Translations under genes and position numbers: made by a program
Notes under the pieces: generated by a model
What the model saw: only the letters and a program-made list of their open reading frames with translations
Database searches by the model: none
What the model was told of the DNA's origin: nothing
NCBI GenBank assembly: GCA_024400305.1
Contig: JAKSMX010000002.1
Span: 62,001 to 126,000 of the forward strand
From: Bacteroidales bacterium
GTDB taxonomy: Bacteria > Bacteroidota > Bacteroidia > Bacteroidales > F082
DNA: 64,000 nt
Direction of reading: 5' to 3'
Shown: positions 7,544 to 16,906 of the stretch, piece by piece
How positions within the stretch are numbered: the first letter of the stretch is position 1
Layout of the letters: the number at the start of each line of letters is the position of its first letter

Positions 7544-7584
7544 ACCAACTAATATTTAATTCTTTAAAATAATTATCAATTCTA

Positions 7585-10257
7585 TTAATCAAGCGACCCA
7601 CCTATTGAGAAGTGGAACTGGCTTCCTGATGCGTTTGACGAGCCAGGCACGTCGTCGAATCCGTAGCCCCAGTCGAGGCCGAGCATACCGAACATCGGGA
7701 GATAAATCCTGATACCCAAACCAGCCGAACGATACACATCGAACGGATTGAAGGTCTTCTTGTCGGCCCAGCAGTTACCAGCTTCCACGAAGCCGAGGGC
7801 GAAAATGGTGGCCTGCGGATTGAGTGTCAACGGATAACGAATCTCCATCGTATATTTTGTAAACACCGTGCCTCCATTGATGTTGTTGCCATCTACAGGA
7901 GTCAGCGACTCGTTGCTATAACCTCTCATGCCGATGATTTCACGTCCGTCGAGGTTTGTCGAACTGGAGAGTCCGTCGCCGCCGAGATAGAAACGCTGGA
8001 ACGGCGTGGCACCGACCTTATCATTATAATAACCAAGATACCCGAAACGAACTCTTGTCATCAAGACCAGTTTCTCATAAAGCTCGGTATAGAACGCCAT
8101 TTTGAATTTCCACTTATGGAACTCAACCCATTGATACATAGCATCCTGACGAACCCTGAGGTTCTCGTCTCCAGGAAATTCCTTCTCGTAGTTTCTGCCA
8201 TTTATAAGCGAATACGGAGGAGTGAGTTCCAACGAAAGAATAAATTCGGAGCCATAGCGCGGATAAATAGGCTGGCTGACAGAGTTGCGGCCTATCGTGA
8301 CATTATATCCGATTATGTTGAAGTTGCCCGAACCGGTTCCGAAATTGAACACATTTGAATAATTATTCAGATGGTAACGAATCACATTCACGCCGTTGTA
8401 AATCGTGAAATAGTCATCAGGCCATTTCATCCTCTGGCCAAGACCTACAGAAACACCTGTCTGGCTGAAAAATCCGTATTCTTCCCTTGACTTGGCGTAG
8501 CCGTTGGTATATTTTGAGTGAAAAATCGAGCCTGTCAGCGAGTTAGGTCTCTTTCCTCCGAGCCACGGTTCTGTAAACGAAGCACCATAATAGATATAGT
8601 TCGTTCCGTAAGTTTGGATTCTGAACGAGAGTCTTTGTCCGTCGCCGCTTGGAATCGGCCGCCATGCATCTTTTTTGAAAATCTTCTTGAAAGAGAAGTT
8701 GTTGAGTGTCAATCCCAACGACAACATTAGTCGGTTGTAGCCCCAGCCTGCCGAAAGCTCAATCTGGTCAGATGATGTTTCTTCTACATTATACACGATG
8801 TCAACCGTTCCATCAGCCGGGTCCGGTTCCGTTATAGGGTTGAGTGTCTCTGCGTTGAAATACTGAAGGGCGGCAAGTTCTCGCATTGTCCTGAAGACGT
8901 CGGAGCGGCTGAAGAGCTGCCCCGGTTTCGTATAAAGCTCACGGATGATGACGTGGTCGTTGGTTTTTGTGTTCCCTTTGATCTTGACACGTTTGATTGT
9001 CGCCTGTTCACCCTCACTCATGCGGATTTCAAGGTCGATGGTGTCGCCGTCAACGTTCACTTCGACCGGCTCGATACGGAAGAACAAATAACCGTCATCC
9101 ATATATAACGAACTGACATCCAAGCCTTCCTCACTGTATGTCAGGTTTTTCTCAAGAAGCTCCTGATTATACACATCGCCGCGTCTTATGCCGAGAACCC
9201 TGTTGAGGACGGCCGTATCGTATTTTGTATTGCCGACCCATGAAATATCTCCGAAATAATATTTGTCGCCTTCATCAATCACAAGTTTGACACCGAGATT
9301 TCTATCATCAATGACATAGACGGAATCACTGACGATTCTGGCATCGCGATAACCTTTGGAATTATATTTGGCGATGATTTTATGTTTGTCATCTTCAAAA
9401 TTCGACTCATCGAACTTCGACGACTTGAAAATCCTGAACTTGTAGTTATCAGCGAAATAGTTGAACAATTCCTCCTCCGCCTTGTGCGGTTTCAAGGTAA
9501 CGACATCCCAAATTGTATTGGCGACGGTGGCTCCGAGCGGGCGCAACGGGTCGAATTTACCTCTCTCCTTGGTCTCCTTCATTGCGGCACGCACTTGATT
9601 ATCAGTCAGAACCTGATTGCCTTCAACATCGATAACGCCAATCTTGACCTTGTGTTTTTTGTCAATTGTGATCATAAGATTGACATAATTCTCACGGGTA
9701 GTATCGTTCACAGCGACAATGTCAACCTGCGTGTTCAGGAAGCCCTTGTCGGCAAAATAATCAGTTACGATCCGGCGTGTCTTGTTATACGTATGTTCGG
9801 TTGCGACATCGCCTCTTGTAAGATTTATTTTCTTTCTGAGTTCCTCGGCCTCACTCTTTTTCACACCTTTTAGAGAAAACTTGCTTATTCTGGGTCTTTC
9901 CGACAGAGCGATGTTAAGAAATATTTTCCCGCCGACTTTCTGCGTGCTGGTGATTTGAATGTCCTCAAAAAGACCCTGATCCCAAAGTTTTTGGATTGCC
10001 TTTGTTATTTTGTCTCCCGGCACCTTGATGGTCTGTCCGACTTCAAGTCCCGAAAGCATAACAATGACCACAGGATCAACATATTTCGCGCCGGTGACTG
10101 TGACACCACCTATTTCATATTCACGCGGGAGCGAATAGTCAATGTCCGACATGTCGTTCCCGACCTGTATCTGTGCATTCAAAACGCATCCTGTCAACAA
10201 CAATGCCAGGCATGCAAACATTCTATATATCTTAAATCTTTTCAAAAATGTCATCAT
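7585..10257 (-). CDS. bamA: BamA outer-membrane protein assembly factor
   Basis: An 890-aa outer-membrane protein that inserts beta-barrels. After a signal peptide, about five POTRA domains run from residue 45 to about 510; the first begins YEIGGVTVTGAKY. The C-terminal 380 residues are the 16-strand barrel, with the conserved lid motif GMRGYSNESL near residue 770 and a C-terminal Phe-rich strand (FHFSIGGSLD). Length is normal for Bacteroidota BamA. The signal peptide contains LLTGC, which resembles a lipobox, but cleavage by signal peptidase I near NAQ is more usual for this family. The start codon lies one base from the uppS stop, so the two are translationally close, and the two skp genes follow: a complete outer-membrane assembly operon. 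Confidence 0.96.
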   Translation of the reverse strand: MMTFLKRFKIYRMFACLALLLTGCVLNAQIQVGNDMSDIDYSLPREYEIGGVTVTGAKYVDPVVIVMLSGLEVGQTIKVPGDKITKAIQKLWDQGLFEDIQITSTQKVGGKIFLNIALSERPRISKFSLKGVKKSEAEELRKKINLTRGDVATEHTYNKTRRIVTDYFADKGFLNTQVDIVAVNDTTRENYVNLMITIDKKHKVKIGVIDVEGNQVLTDNQVRAAMKETKERGKFDPLRPLGATVANTIWDVVTLKPHKAEEELFNYFADNYKFRIFKSSKFDESNFEDDKHKIIAKYNSKGYRDARIVSDSVYVIDDRNLGVKLVIDEGDKYYFGDISWVGNTKYDTAVLNRVLGIRRGDVYNQELLEKNLTYSEEGLDVSSLYMDDGYLFFRIEPVEVNVDGDTIDLEIRMSEGEQATIKRVKIKGNTKTNDHVIIRELYTKPGQLFSRSDVFRTMRELAALQYFNAETLNPITEPDPADGTVDIVYNVEETSSDQIELSAGWGYNRLMLSLGLTLNNFSFKKIFKKDAWRPIPSGDGQRLSFRIQTYGTNYIYYGASFTEPWLGGKRPNSLTGSIFHSKYTNGYAKSREEYGFFSQTGVSVGLGQRMKWPDDYFTIYNGVNVIRYHLNNYSNVFNFGTGSGNFNIIGYNVTIGRNSVSQPIYPRYGSEFILSLELTPPYSLINGRNYEKEFPGDENLRVRQDAMYQWVEFHKWKFKMAFYTELYEKLVLMTRVRFGYLGYYNDKVGATPFQRFYLGGDGLSSSTNLDGREIIGMRGYSNESLTPVDGNNINGGTVFTKYTMEIRYPLTLNPQATIFALGFVEAGNCWADKKTFNPFDVYRSAGLGIRIYLPMFGMLGLDWGYGFDDVPGSSNASGSQFHFSIGGSLD

Positions 10258-10258
10258 T

Positions 10259-11005
10259 TTATTTCTTTAGTTGTTCGCTTGTCTTTCCGAATCTTCTTTC
10301 ACGGTTCTGATAGTTCACGATAGCTTCGTAGAGGTCTTCTTTTGAAAATTCAGGCCAATATTTTTTGGTGAAATATAATTCAGAATATGCAATCTGCCAA
10401 AGCAGATAATTACTGATTCGTTCCTCTCCGCTGGTACGTATAAGCAGTTCAGGGTCAGGCATTTGAGCAGTTGCAAGGTTATTGCTTACGCATTCCTCGT
10501 TGATCTGTTCAATTGCGAGTGTGCCGTCTTTGACCTTCGAGGCGATTTTTTTCACTGCATCGGTTATCTCCCATCGTCCAGAATAGCTCAGGCAGAGTGT
10601 CAACGTCATTCTGGTATTGTCCTTGGTATCATTGATGGAATACTTCAGTGCATCGTACTGTGATTTCGGCAAGCGGTTCAGATCACCAATTGCCGCAAGG
10701 CGGATATTATTGTCGTTCAATGTCTTAAGCTCGGTTTTCAAAGCCTGTGTCAAGATTGTCATCAATGCATCCACTTCCAATGACGAGCGGTTCCAGTTCT
10801 CGGTTGAGAAGGCATAAAGTGTAAGATACTCAACTCCGAGTTCCGCGCAGGCTTCAGTGACACGTCTGACGGTATCAACACCGTGCTGATGTCCGAACAC
10901 ACGCATTTTTCCTTGTTCTTTCGCCCATCTGCCATTGCCATCCATTATTATGGCAATATGTTTCGGCAAGCGCGTAAAATCTATCTTATCCTTCAAGCTT
11001 TCCAT
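10259..11005 (-). CDS. uppS: Isoprenyl transferase (undecaprenyl diphosphate synthase)
   Basis: A 248-aa cis-prenyltransferase that extends farnesyl diphosphate with isopentenyl diphosphate to make the C55 lipid carrier for peptidoglycan and O-antigen. The catalytic Asp and surrounding motif IIMDGNGRWAKEQG are near residue 20, GHQHG follows, and the substrate-binding RTSGEERISNYLLWQ is near residue 195. It is full length for the family. It sits between the PorG-like gene (6-base gap) and bamA (1-base gap), a conserved arrangement in Bacteroidota, so envelope lipid supply and outer-membrane assembly are transcribed together. Confidence 0.96.
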   Translation of the reverse strand: MESLKDKIDFTRLPKHIAIIMDGNGRWAKEQGKMRVFGHQHGVDTVRRVTEACAELGVEYLTLYAFSTENWNRSSLEVDALMTILTQALKTELKTLNDNNIRLAAIGDLNRLPKSQYDALKYSINDTKDNTRMTLTLCLSYSGRWEITDAVKKIASKVKDGTLAIEQINEECVSNNLATAQMPDPELLIRTSGEERISNYLLWQIAYSELYFTKKYWPEFSKEDLYEAIVNYQNRERRFGKTSEQLKK

Positions 11006-11011
11006 TGTATA

Positions 11012-11869
11012 TCAATAATATATATATGCTTTTCTGCCTAATCCGACATCACACTTCTTACTTCTCGGGAGGTTGAATTTAAAAGAAACCGTGACACTCA
11101 AGAAGCTGAGGAAATCGTATTTCACAGAATCGCCTCTTTGTAAATATTTTATCTTATTTTCTCCGTCGATAGCCACGTTTCCGGATGGGTCAGCGTAGTT
11201 AGCCCATTCATCGCCACTCTCCCACAACGGGTAATACCCTTTGCAATCGTCAATCCAGTCAGTCCATGTCCAGTCAACCCTCCATTCGGCAGCCAGGCAT
11301 ATTCTCTTGCCCGCACTGTATTTCACGCCGAAACCGAACGGAACCGCCATTGTGTATCTGTTATATTTGTCAGTCCCGTCAACATGACCATCGTAATCAT
11401 CAACGTCTGTCAGAATATTGCATAATTCCTTATCATCCAATGACTTGGGATTAAACAAAACGAACGATACACCTGCAAACAGATAAGGTGAGATGTTGCT
11501 TCTTTTACTTCCCGTGATGAAATCCAAAAAATTGAATTCGGTCAACAAAGCGAAATCGTTTATGTCGCACTTAAAGGCGCGTTTCCTTTCAGGATAGATG
11601 TTGACTTTTTCATCGGTTGCCTTTACCATTCTGTTCAAATACGAAAAACGGAAAGCCCAACGCGAGCCCTGATAATACCTCACAAGCCCTCCAAAACCGA
11701 CTCTTGGTTCATTAAACGGCTTTATTGGGTTTATGTCGCCATAATATGATGACAACCCTCCTGTCAAGCCGACTTCAATCACCTGTGCATCAGCACCATT
11801 TGATGCGAAAACAAATCCACAAAACAGCACAACGGCGACGATCAAACCAGTTTTTCCTTTATTTTTCAT
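11012..11869 (-). CDS. PorG-like DUF6089 outer-membrane protein
   Basis: A 285-aa exported protein with a signal peptide ending near GADAQ, then an amphipathic beta-rich body starting VIEVGLTGGLSSYYGDINP, the typical opening of the DUF6089/PorG group. PorG is an outer-membrane component of the type IX secretion system in Porphyromonas (family knowledge), and its gene often precedes uppS-bamA as here. The frame is open to 11971, but the -7 box at 11929-11936 lies inside that extension and the signal peptide begins at the ATG at 11869, so that is the start. A T9SS sorting-domain protein at 59755-61353 supports the presence of this secretion system. The exact PorG identity is less certain than the DUF6089 family. 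Confidence 0.8.
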   Translation of the reverse strand: MKNKGKTGLIVAVVLFCGFVFASNGADAQVIEVGLTGGLSSYYGDINPIKPFNEPRVGFGGLVRYYQGSRWAFRFSYLNRMVKATDEKVNIYPERKRAFKCDINDFALLTEFNFLDFITGSKRSNISPYLFAGVSFVLFNPKSLDDKELCNILTDVDDYDGHVDGTDKYNRYTMAVPFGFGVKYSAGKRICLAAEWRVDWTWTDWIDDCKGYYPLWESGDEWANYADPSGNVAIDGENKIKYLQRGDSVKYDFLSFLSVTVSFKFNLPRSKKCDVGLGRKAYIYY

Positions 11870-11928
11870 TCGTTCCCTAAAACTTTTACATTGATTGTCA
11901 ACGAGTTCACGTGACAATAACAAACTGA

Positions 11929-11936
11929 CAAATTTA
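11929..11936 (-). promoter_or_regulatory. -7 promoter box for the porG-like/uppS/bamA/skp operon
   Basis: On the minus strand this reads TAAATTTG, 59 bases before the ATG at 11869. With gaps of 6, 1 and 41 bases between the following genes it is probably the main promoter of the operon. Confidence 0.55.
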
Positions 11937-12029
11937 CACAAATTTTTACACGTAATGATAAAAATTTTCAAAATTTAAGCATTAACGACAACATTGGCTT
12001 ATAAATTGTGTAATGTCGTTTATTTTCCT

Positions 12030-13427
12030 TTAAATCGGTGCGACAAAATGAATGAAAAATCCGCTTTCACCGAGGCCATTGAAACCATATTCAAGGCGCA
12101 ACACCTTATCATAATAAGTCACGAAATCGATGCCGGCACCTGTGCCGAAAATCCATTCGTTTGCGAGTCGGGACGTCGTTTCTGTCGCAACATCAACATT
12201 CCATGTACGCGCGAAATCGAAGAACAGATTTGCGTATAATGCAAGATGTATTTTGCCAAACCGCTCGTCATTTATGGACGGAATGTTTTTTGTCAAAGGC
12301 CTTAAGATGGCAAACTTCAGATTATTCTTGAAAACCGCAAAATTCATGGCATCAACGACATAGAGGTCCAAAGTCCTGACATAATCGTTGCCGTATCCAA
12401 GTCCTTTTTTCAGGAAATACGGAACATCAATGTTTGAGGACAACTTCGCGGTTATGTTCGACGCCCAATAAAACCGTTTGTATATACGGGTGTACCAATC
12501 TGCCGTGAACTTTCCATAAAAAACATCCGGCTCGTTACTGAAGACACCCGTTCCGATTTTCGTTGCCTCAATTTCAAGATAATGGCCATCAAGAGGATAG
12601 TTGTGGTCATCACGAAAGTCATTCTTAAAAACAGCTGACAAAGTAAAATACCGGAAACGACTTCCGCCGTCATATCCGAGTGACGGATTCAGTGAAACCA
12701 ACGTATCACCGAACAATCTGTCGTCATATTGAACTGTTAGGGACAATCTGTTCCTACATCCAAACCTGAAATACGGTTTCACGTAGGCATAGAATGCTTC
12801 ATGAGGACAGCCTTCATCAGCTTTGTAATAATAAACCTTATCCTCAAGTGTCGCATACGCCACTTCCTTGTCTCTCGTATATCCGATACTTGCTTCAAGT
12901 CCAAAATTCTGTTTGTCAGTAAGATACGGCACATCGTATGTCAACGAATATTTCTGGTTATAGCCAAATATCATTGTCAGATTCAGTTTGTGAAGCAATC
13001 CCCATAAGTTCCTGCATTCGATGTTAAAGCCATAACTCATCCGTGACGCGTCACCACCTTTAAACCACGACATCAGATTTCGGTCTGCATATCGCAAATA
13101 AGGTGCAGGCCACACATACCATCGTTCCACCATCTTGACTGTAAGCACCTTACCATTCGGCACGTCAGGATCATCTTCGACAACGAAATCAACGAAATTA
13201 AAAGCCGATGTGTTAAGGACATTCTCCCGGCTTTCCTTCATCAATTCATTGAAATACGACTCGCCAATCGTGTCGCCGATTTTGACAAGAAGCTCCCTGT
13301 AAACAACTGAAGGTTTTGTCACCTTGTTGCCTTCCAGATTTATGCGTGTAAGCACGACACAAGAATCATGCTGAGCCGAAACAGCGGACGACAGCAACAC
13401 GAGTATGGAGAGCACAACATTCCTCAT
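12030..13427 (-). CDS. BamA/TamA-family outer-membrane protein with a single POTRA domain
   Basis: A 465-aa protein: signal peptide (to about residue 19), one POTRA-like domain (ITRINLEGNK-type opening, about 25-105) and a C-terminal barrel of the bacterial surface antigen family (about 110-465) ending in GESGFFIHFVAPI. It is much shorter than BamA, so it cannot be the essential assembly factor; related short proteins are TamA- or patatin-barrel-like and their substrates are unknown. The gene follows rsgA on the same strand by 51 bases and probably shares its promoter. A functional link to ribosome maturation is not expected; it is probably a positional pairing. Confidence 0.8.
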   Translation of the reverse strand: MRNVVLSILVLLSSAVSAQHDSCVVLTRINLEGNKVTKPSVVYRELLVKIGDTIGESYFNELMKESRENVLNTSAFNFVDFVVEDDPDVPNGKVLTVKMVERWYVWPAPYLRYADRNLMSWFKGGDASRMSYGFNIECRNLWGLLHKLNLTMIFGYNQKYSLTYDVPYLTDKQNFGLEASIGYTRDKEVAYATLEDKVYYYKADEGCPHEAFYAYVKPYFRFGCRNRLSLTVQYDDRLFGDTLVSLNPSLGYDGGSRFRYFTLSAVFKNDFRDDHNYPLDGHYLEIEATKIGTGVFSNEPDVFYGKFTADWYTRIYKRFYWASNITAKLSSNIDVPYFLKKGLGYGNDYVRTLDLYVVDAMNFAVFKNNLKFAILRPLTKNIPSINDERFGKIHLALYANLFFDFARTWNVDVATETTSRLANEWIFGTGAGIDFVTYYDKVLRLEYGFNGLGESGFFIHFVAPI

Positions 13428-13478
13428 TCTCAGCTCATTTCCATATTTGACATCAATCCGTCCATCGCCATTCAGACA

Positions 13479-14390
13479 TCATTCATCATCCATCATGTTG
13501 CAATAATTCGCATATCTCCAATCCGCGATGATGTTTTTCTCGACGGCGTCTTTAATGGCGCAATGAGGTTCGTGAAGATGAGTGCAATTATTGAATCTGC
13601 ATTCGTGCATCAGCGCACGCATTTCCGGGAAACGCTGCGCAAGTGTTTCTTTTTCAAGGTCAAACAGACCGAATTCCTTGATTCCGGGGGTATCGATGAT
13701 ATAACTTCCGAACTCAAGATGAAACATCTGCGCGTACGTCGTCGTGTGTTTCCCTTTCTCATGGACATCGGAGATCTCCCCGACCCTGACATTCAAATTC
13801 GGGTCGAGATGATTCACGAGTGCCGACTTCCCAACGCCAGAATGTCCGGAGAACATGCATACCTTGTCTTTCATCAACGCCTTCAATCTGTCGCAGTTAC
13901 ATCCCGTCTTGGCGGAGACGAGGAACGACTCGTAACCAATTCCGTTATACACTTTAACAAGTTCATCGGCAGCGGCGTTCTGTTCGTCGTCGTAAATGTC
14001 GCATTTGTTGAAAACTATCACGACCGGAATATGGTAAGCCTCCGCTGTCACAGCGAACCTATCGATGAATCCCGTTGACGTTCTCGGTTGTGCTATTGTA
14101 GCGACAAGAATTGCAAGATCGATATTTGCGGCTATGACATGCGACTCTTTGGAAAGATTCACTGACTTTCTGATTATCACGTTATTACGTGGTAATATCT
14201 TATCAATCACGCAAGTTTCCTTGTCGTGTTCCTTCTCAAAGTTCACGTTGTCACCGACAGCCAAGGGATTTGTCGTGCGTATGCCATCAAGGCGTATCTT
14301 ACCTCTCAAACGGCATTGAAACACATTGCCTTCGCCATCTTGGACATCATACCAGCTTCCTGTTGACTTTATTACTCTTCCGATTGACAT
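13479..14390 (-). CDS. rsgA: Ribosome small-subunit-dependent GTPase A
   Basis: A 303-aa circularly permuted GTPase that helps late 30S maturation. It starts with an OB-fold (about 1-70), then the permuted motifs G4 (NKCD, near residue 123), G1 (GHSGVGKS, near residue 183) and G3 (DTPG, near residue 235), followed by the zinc-finger end CRFNNCTHLHEPHC. All key motifs are intact. The gene has its own -7 box 20 bases upstream, close to the dprA stop codon. The next gene downstream is the short BamA-like barrel. Confidence 0.96.
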   Translation of the reverse strand: MSIGRVIKSTGSWYDVQDGEGNVFQCRLRGKIRLDGIRTTNPLAVGDNVNFEKEHDKETCVIDKILPRNNVIIRKSVNLSKESHVIAANIDLAILVATIAQPRTSTGFIDRFAVTAEAYHIPVVIVFNKCDIYDDEQNAAADELVKVYNGIGYESFLVSAKTGCNCDRLKALMKDKVCMFSGHSGVGKSALVNHLDPNLNVRVGEISDVHEKGKHTTTYAQMFHLEFGSYIIDTPGIKEFGLFDLEKETLAQRFPEMRALMHECRFNNCTHLHEPHCAIKDAVEKNIIADWRYANYCNMMDDE

Positions 14391-14410
14391 ATTGCATTCA
14401 TTTTCGGATG

Positions 14411-14418
14411 CAAAAGTA
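14411..14418 (-). promoter_or_regulatory. -7 promoter box for rsgA
   Basis: On the minus strand this reads TACTTTTG, 20 bases before the rsgA ATG at 14390 and just after the dprA stop codon at 14426. Confidence 0.65.
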
Positions 14419-14425
14419 CAGATTT

Positions 14426-15535
14426 TTATCTTACGCCGTCACAAATTTGATAACGTTTTCCCGGGAGAGCCGTCACGACGCCGTCAAACTCCAAAGAGAG
14501 CAGTATTGACGCTATCTTCGTGGGTGACAATTCCGTTCCTACTATGACCTGGTCAATATGAACCACTTTATCGTCGCCGAAGACATCCATGACTTTCTTC
14601 TCGTCATCGCTGAAATCCCTGAACAACCGCATTTGTTTTGGGACGACCTTTGGGTCATGATCCCAGCGCATGATGTATCTCAAATCAGCCGCCGAAAGCA
14701 AAATATTCGCCTTGTTCGTCTTCACAAGATTATTGCATCCCTCGCTAAAGGCGTCACCAATCCTGCCAGGAACCGCGAACACCTCCCTGTCGTATGAATT
14801 TGCGATTTCAGCGGTTATCATGGCTCCTCCCTTCAAGGCGCTTTCCACAACGATAAGGCAATCAATCATTCCCGCAACAATTCTGTTCCGTTTCGGGAAA
14901 TTTTCCCTGTCAGGTTTCGTGCCACTCAAGAACTCCGTTAAAACACCTCCTTTCTCAAGCATGTTATGTGCAAGTTTATAATTCTCAGCCGGATATATAA
15001 TTTGCAAACCGTGTCCCAGCACGCCCACGGTAGCAAGGTCATATTTCAATGCGGATCTGTGGGCAATGGTATCAACGCCATAGGCCAAACCGCTTATTAT
15101 CAGGATATTATCAGAGGAAAACTCCCCGACAATTTTATCTATGACAAATCTGCCATATTCCGTAACATTCCTCGTGCCGACAATTCCAATCACCTTTTGA
15201 GCATTAAGGTCAGCGTTGCCTTTGTAATACAGCATCATAGGGCTGTCGTGGCAGTGCTGCAGCCGCTTCGGATAATCAGAATCGAGATAAAACAGCGGCC
15301 TCACACCGTTTTTCTCGATGAAGCGCATCTCATTCTCCGCGTAAAGCAGGGTCTTCTGCGAAACGATATTGTTGACAGTATTCTCACCTATGCCGGTGAT
15401 TTTCATCAGCGACTTCCTGCTTTCACAAAAAACCGCCTCCGCTCCGCCGCAATACGCCACCAACTTCTTGCCGTTGACATCACCGACACCAGGAACCAAT
15501 GTGAGCGCAATCTCATATAATTTCTGCATTTCCAT
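14426..15535 (-). CDS. dprA: DNA-processing protein DprA
   Basis: A DprA/Smf protein of about 369 residues that loads RecA on incoming single-stranded DNA during natural transformation. An N-terminal helix-hairpin-helix region (LVPGVGDVNGKKLVAY and ITGIGENTV) precedes the Rossmann domain with GIVGTRNVTEYGR, SGLAYGVDTIAHRSAL and the AMITAEIANSYDREVFAVPG end. A small C-terminal winged-helix (DLA-like) domain follows (VVHIDQVIVGTELSPTKIAS). The open frame reaches 15550, but the -7 box TATCTTTG at 15540-15547 leaves only CCGC before the ATG at 15535, so the transcript is probably leaderless; the next ATG at 15529 is the alternative. Confidence 0.93.
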   Translation of the reverse strand: MEMQKLYEIALTLVPGVGDVNGKKLVAYCGGAEAVFCESRKSLMKITGIGENTVNNIVSQKTLLYAENEMRFIEKNGVRPLFYLDSDYPKRLQHCHDSPMMLYYKGNADLNAQKVIGIVGTRNVTEYGRFVIDKIVGEFSSDNILIISGLAYGVDTIAHRSALKYDLATVGVLGHGLQIIYPAENYKLAHNMLEKGGVLTEFLSGTKPDRENFPKRNRIVAGMIDCLIVVESALKGGAMITAEIANSYDREVFAVPGRIGDAFSEGCNNLVKTNKANILLSAADLRYIMRWDHDPKVVPKQMRLFRDFSDDEKKVMDVFGDDKVVHIDQVIVGTELSPTKIASILLSLEFDGVVTALPGKRYQICDGVR

Positions 15536-15539
15536 GCGG

Positions 15540-15547
15540 CAAAGATA
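15540..15547 (-). promoter_or_regulatory. -7 promoter box for dprA (leaderless spacing)
   Basis: On the minus strand this reads TATCTTTG followed by CCGC and the ATG. The 4-base spacing is the same as at lepA and implies transcription starts at or next to the start codon. Confidence 0.65.
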
Positions 15548-15739
15548 CAAAACATTTTCAAATCACAACACATTGATTACCAATTTTTTAACTAATTTTT
15601 ATGTAAATTTTTATTAACAATTCAAAAAACATATTTCAAGTTTTCAGAACATTGTTTCTCAATGAAATAACAATTTTATTAACAATTGAAAATGACTAAC
15701 AAAAAATCGTCTCAAAAACATTGCTATCAAATAATTTAT

Positions 15740-15747
15740 TACTTTTG
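15740..15747 (+). promoter_or_regulatory. -7 promoter box for the glycosyltransferase gene
   Basis: TACTTTTG lies inside the longer open frame that begins at 15686 and 16 bases before the TTG at 15764, which forces a downstream start. Confidence 0.7.
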
Positions 15748-15763
15748 CAAAAAATATAATCAC

Positions 15764-16843
15764 TTGAATAAAAACATATTGATATGTCCGCTGGATTGGG
15801 GGCTTGGTCACGCAACACGCTGTGTACCAATAATTAGAGCATTGTCGGAACAAGGTCACAAGGTCATTGTAGCAGCCGACAACGAGCCGCTGGCGTTTCT
15901 GCAAAAAGAATTTCCAGAGGCCGATTTCATAAAGTTTCCCGGATTCAGACCGACATACAGCCGCGGCAACTCTCAAGTTATCAAAATGTTATCGTCACTC
16001 CCAGAAGCATTGAGAGATTTCCGCAGAGACCATCAGACTGTTGAGTCAATCGTTAAAAACTACAACATCGACGCTCTCATTTCAGACAACAGGTTCGGAT
16101 GCTGGAGCGACCTTGTGCATTCCGTCTTCATTACGCACCAATTGCACATACAGATCCCGCAAAGATGGCGTTTTGCGACACCTATTATTAATATGTTCAA
16201 CAACAGCTTCATTAAGGAATATGACGAGCTGTGGATTCCCGACGTCGATTACAAGTTGTCGCTTTCTGGCAGACTCTCACACCCGGCGCAGATGAAAATC
16301 AGAACCTCATACATTGGTTTATTGAGTCGTTTCAGCTCTGGCAATCAAGAAGATGACGAAAGAGACACCAAATATTTAGTGATTCTGTCGGGTCCGGAGC
16401 CGCAACGCTCGATGCTCGAAGACATCGTTTTGAAACAAGCTGCAAAAATCAACGACAAAGTGCTGATACTCAGGGCAAAGCCCGACACTCACGATTTCCC
16501 GAGAAACATTCCCGACAACGTCTCGATGTTCAACCACGTCGATGACGAACTTTTCGTGGAACTCGTCAAAAGTTCGGAAAACATCATCTGCCGCGGCGGC
16601 TATTCTTCTTTGATGGATCTCGTCAGGCTCAACAGGAATGCGTATCTCGTCCCGACTCCGGGCCAGACAGAACAGGAATATCTTTGCAACCACCTCGGAC
16701 GACTTGGTTATTTCAACTGGTGCAAGCAGTCGGCTTTCCAATTAGACAAAGTCGCCGTGCCTGACGTAAACATGAGGGAGAAATTCAAAGACAACGAAGA
16801 TAGAATCAACGATTTCATCGAAAACTGGGTTAAGACAATTTAG
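15764..16843 (+). CDS. MurG-like (GT28-type) glycosyltransferase with TTG start
   Basis: A GT-B fold protein of 359 residues. It opens with KNILICPLDWGLGHATRCVP, the N-terminal nucleotide-sugar transferase strand and GxGHxxR loop, and has the C-terminal donor-binding loop ICRGGYSSLMDL followed by PTPGQTEQEYL. This is the pattern of uncharacterised Bacteroidota homologues of MurG and of diglucosyldiacylglycerol synthases; the acceptor is unknown. The only ATG upstream, at 15686, lies before the promoter box at 15740-15747, so translation most likely starts at the in-frame TTG at 15764, just before the conserved first strand. It precedes lgt by 63 bases on the same strand, perhaps forming an envelope-lipid operon. 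Confidence 0.8.
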   Translation: MNKNILICPLDWGLGHATRCVPIIRALSEQGHKVIVAADNEPLAFLQKEFPEADFIKFPGFRPTYSRGNSQVIKMLSSLPEALRDFRRDHQTVESIVKNYNIDALISDNRFGCWSDLVHSVFITHQLHIQIPQRWRFATPIINMFNNSFIKEYDELWIPDVDYKLSLSGRLSHPAQMKIRTSYIGLLSRFSSGNQEDDERDTKYLVILSGPEPQRSMLEDIVLKQAAKINDKVLILRAKPDTHDFPRNIPDNVSMFNHVDDELFVELVKSSENIICRGGYSSLMDLVRLNRNAYLVPTPGQTEQEYLCNHLGRLGYFNWCKQSAFQLDKVAVPDVNMREKFKDNEDRINDFIENWVKTI

Positions 16844-16906
16844 TTTATACTATTAAGCGGACAGTAACGTTATGTTATTTAAGATTACATCAAACAAATA
16901 AAAATC

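Noticed and set aside
10160..10230. BamA as a lipoprotein because of LLTGC in its signal peptide
   Set aside because: BamA barrels are not lipoproteins; the motif sits where a signal peptidase I site (NAQ) follows a few residues later.
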